Part shown: piece after piece, positions 6,539-7,609 of the stretch
Numbering within the stretch: position 1 is the first letter of the stretch
Layout of the letters: each line of letters opens with the position of its first letter
Assembly: GCA_031284105.1 (NCBI GenBank)
Contig: JAITAN010000226.1
Location: 1 to 7,609, forward strand
Reading direction: 5' to 3'
Origin: Treponema sp.
Lineage (GTDB): Bacteria; Spirochaetota; Spirochaetia; Treponematales; Breznakiellaceae
DNA length: 7,609 nt
Notes under the pieces: model-generated
The model's database searches: none
The model's input: the letters and a program-made list of their open reading frames with translations, nothing else
Told to the model about the DNA's origin: nothing
Made by a program: the position numbers and the translations under genes

Positions 6539-6808
6539 ATGGGAGAAAGAAGCGTTTTTACTAAAGCGTTTAAGGAACGGGCCGTGGAACCCGCCCGGAA
6601 CACAAGCCGGAAACGGCAGGAGATTGCCCAAGACCTTGGCATTAACCGGAATATGCCGGCGCGATGGAAGCGGGAGATGAAGCGGAGTGAAAGGGGAGCG
6701 ATGAAAGCCTTCACCGGCGGAGGAAATGCGCGGGATGAAGAGACCGCTCGATTGTGGAAAGAAAATGCCGGCCTGCGGGATGCCAATGAAATCCTAAAAA
6801 AGCGATAG
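6539..6808 (+). CDS. IS3-family transposase OrfA (helix-turn-helix subunit)
   Basis: OrfA binds the IS ends and supplies the N-terminus of the OrfAB transposase. The 89-residue product starts MGERSVFTKAFKERAVEPAR, the standard IS3 OrfA opening. It has a helix-turn-helix at about 26-46 (RQEIAQDLGINRNMPARWKRE) and a leucine-zipper-like end with L72, L79 and L86 spaced by seven (KENAGLRDANEILKK). The ATG at 6539 has GAGGG four bases upstream; an earlier in-frame ATG at 6518 would add seven residues and has poorer spacing. The frame is open, but P18 (family usually Leu in AVEL) and P40 (hydrophobic in most relatives) would break helices. The protein is probably decayed like orfB, although it is formally intact. 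Confidence 0.85.
   Translation: MGERSVFTKAFKERAVEPARNTSRKRQEIAQDLGINRNMPARWKREMKRSERGAMKAFTGGGNARDEETARLWKENAGLRDANEILKKR
6796..6802 (+). other. Programmed -1 frameshift site (A AAA AAG)
   Basis: The heptamer AAAAAAG lies in the orfA frame as A-AAA-AAG, two codons before the orfA stop. This is the canonical IS3-family slippery sequence for making OrfAB. Slipping back one base gives the frame AAG-GCG-ATA, which reads AIAAFTA, the expected start of the OrfB part. The site outlived the frame it serves, since orfB is broken downstream. Confidence 0.8.
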
Positions 6809-7609
6809 CCGCCTTCACGGCAGGGAATCCCCGGCGGCGTACCTGTTCATGCACCGGTAGCAAGGACGGTACCCCGTTAAAAAACGGCAGACACGAGCGG
6901 ACGGACCCGGCGCTCGTGAGGCTCATCGGCCGGATACGTGAAGCGTACCGGAGGCGCTGCGGCGGTCCACGGGTATGGCGGACCCTTAGTTCAGGAGTTT
7001 TAAGTAAGGGTAAGCCGAAAGCGGGTGGAACGACCGATAAGGGAGCAGGGATTGAAGGCTCGAAGGAAGAAGAGTGAGGTGAACACGACGGACTCAAGGC
7101 ATTCACCGCCCGCGGCGGAGAACCTGTTGAACCGGGAGTTTAGCGCAGGCGGCTCGGAGAGAGAAGCGGGCGCCCGGCATAGCGTATCCGAGGACGAGCG
7201 GCGGACGGTTGTATGCGGCGGTGATACCGGATGTATGGGATCGCAGCGTGATAGGATGGGCGTTTTCGGAGGACGGGGAAGCCGGTCATGTATGCGATGC
7301 GCTTATGACGGCCCGCACGAACCGCGGGCCGAAGAGCGGTCCGCTCTTTCATTTGGACCGGAGAGCACGGGACTGCGGTAAAGAATTTCGAGCAACGCTG
7401 CCGGCACGGCGTCCGCAGGCCGGACGGAGTATGAGCCGGAAGGGGAACCGTTGGGACAATGCCTGTGCGGAGAGTTTTTTTAAGACGTTAAAAGCGGAAG
7501 CGGATAAGGTAGAAGGGAGACACTCAAAAGAGGAGGTGAGGGTAGAAGTATTTGAGTATATTGAACTGTATTATAATAAGCGCCGTAGACATTCGGCGCT
7601 CGGCTATGC
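6802..7609 (+). pseudogene. IS3-family transposase OrfB, multiply frameshifted and partial
   Basis: OrfB would be the DDE integrase part of the transposase. Similarity is scattered over all three forward frames. AIAAFTAGNP follows the slippery site. AAYLFMHR, an in-frame TAG at 6858, then QGRYPVK are in a second frame. RHERTDPALV to CGGPRVW (about 6887-6985) returns to the first. REQGLKARRKK and PPAAENLLNREF (7025-7142) are in a third. GIAYPRTSGGRLYAAV through RRRHSALGY (about 7143-7609) is in the second again. The MCRVLGVSRSGYY-type segment expected near 6876-6890 is missing, consistent with a deletion of roughly 15-20 codons. In the core the DITY aspartate is Gly (GGC at 7176), the HSDRG aspartate survives as HLDRR (7356) and the Glu survives in DNACAES (7470). 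The last two are 37 residues apart instead of 35. It is not functional. Confidence 0.88.

Larger units (their letters stand above)
6480..7609 (+). mobile_element. Decayed IS3-family insertion sequence, right end beyond the window
   Basis: The element has the IS3 layout: a small orfA with a helix-turn-helix, an A6G frameshift site, and an overlapping orfB encoding a DDE integrase core. OrfB ends in recognisable family motifs (SMSRKGN, WDNACAESFF, RRRHSALGY). Its left end is placed at TGAACCTCCCTCG (6480), which starts with the TG typical of IS3-family termini and resembles the TGAAC ends of the IS51-like subgroup. The right inverted repeat is outside the window, so the ends and any target duplication cannot be checked. 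OrfB is frameshifted and the first catalytic Asp is replaced, so the copy is dead. The region is clearly more GC-rich than mfd or the cyclase, which suggests acquisition from elsewhere. Confidence 0.88.

Noticed and set aside
7140..7352. Reverse-strand ORF of 70 codons in the IS
   Set aside because: It is antisense to the recognisable OrfB core remnant.

Overview
The window looks like part of a spirochaete chromosome, most likely Treponema or a close relative. The evidence is the style of the Mfd protein, a FlgM-like N-terminus beginning MMIDRIGSV preceded by a sigma-28-type -10 box (GCCGATAA), and a GC content near the middle of the range in the core genes. No rRNA or marker gene is present, so the assignment is an inference.

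Layout, left to right. (1) Positions 1-2028 are transcribed leftward. A signal-peptide protein of unknown function (963-1958) is followed four bases later by rsmI (281-958). Then comes an unrecognised 39-codon ORF with a strong ribosome-binding site (124-243), and then the first 34 codons of a probable flgM running off the left edge. A sigma-28-like promoter sits across the end of the small ORF. (2) At about 2000-2028 overlapping divergent promoters separate this leftward group from mfd (2022-5516, rightward), a complete transcription-repair coupling factor. (3) A rightward GGEEF diguanylate cyclase (5554-6300) has its own extended -10 promoter, placed so close to the ATG that the message may be leaderless. 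(4) After 179 bases with no recognisable gene, a decayed IS3-family insertion sequence starts at about 6480 and runs past the right edge. Its orfA and A6G frameshift site are intact, but orfB is broken across at least three reading frames and has lost its first catalytic Asp.

How the parts fit together. rsmI (ribosomal RNA modification) and mfd (DNA repair) are housekeeping genes. The flgM-like gene and the c-di-GMP synthase point to control of motility. The IS is a graveyard element whose base composition is visibly more GC-rich than its neighbours.

I see no CRISPR array, tRNA, defence system or other clearly new system. The most unusual material is the 103-280 interval (small ORF, 13-bp RNA hairpin and sigma-28 promoter overlapping one another), the uncharacterised periplasmic protein, and the very short predicted leaders of several genes.
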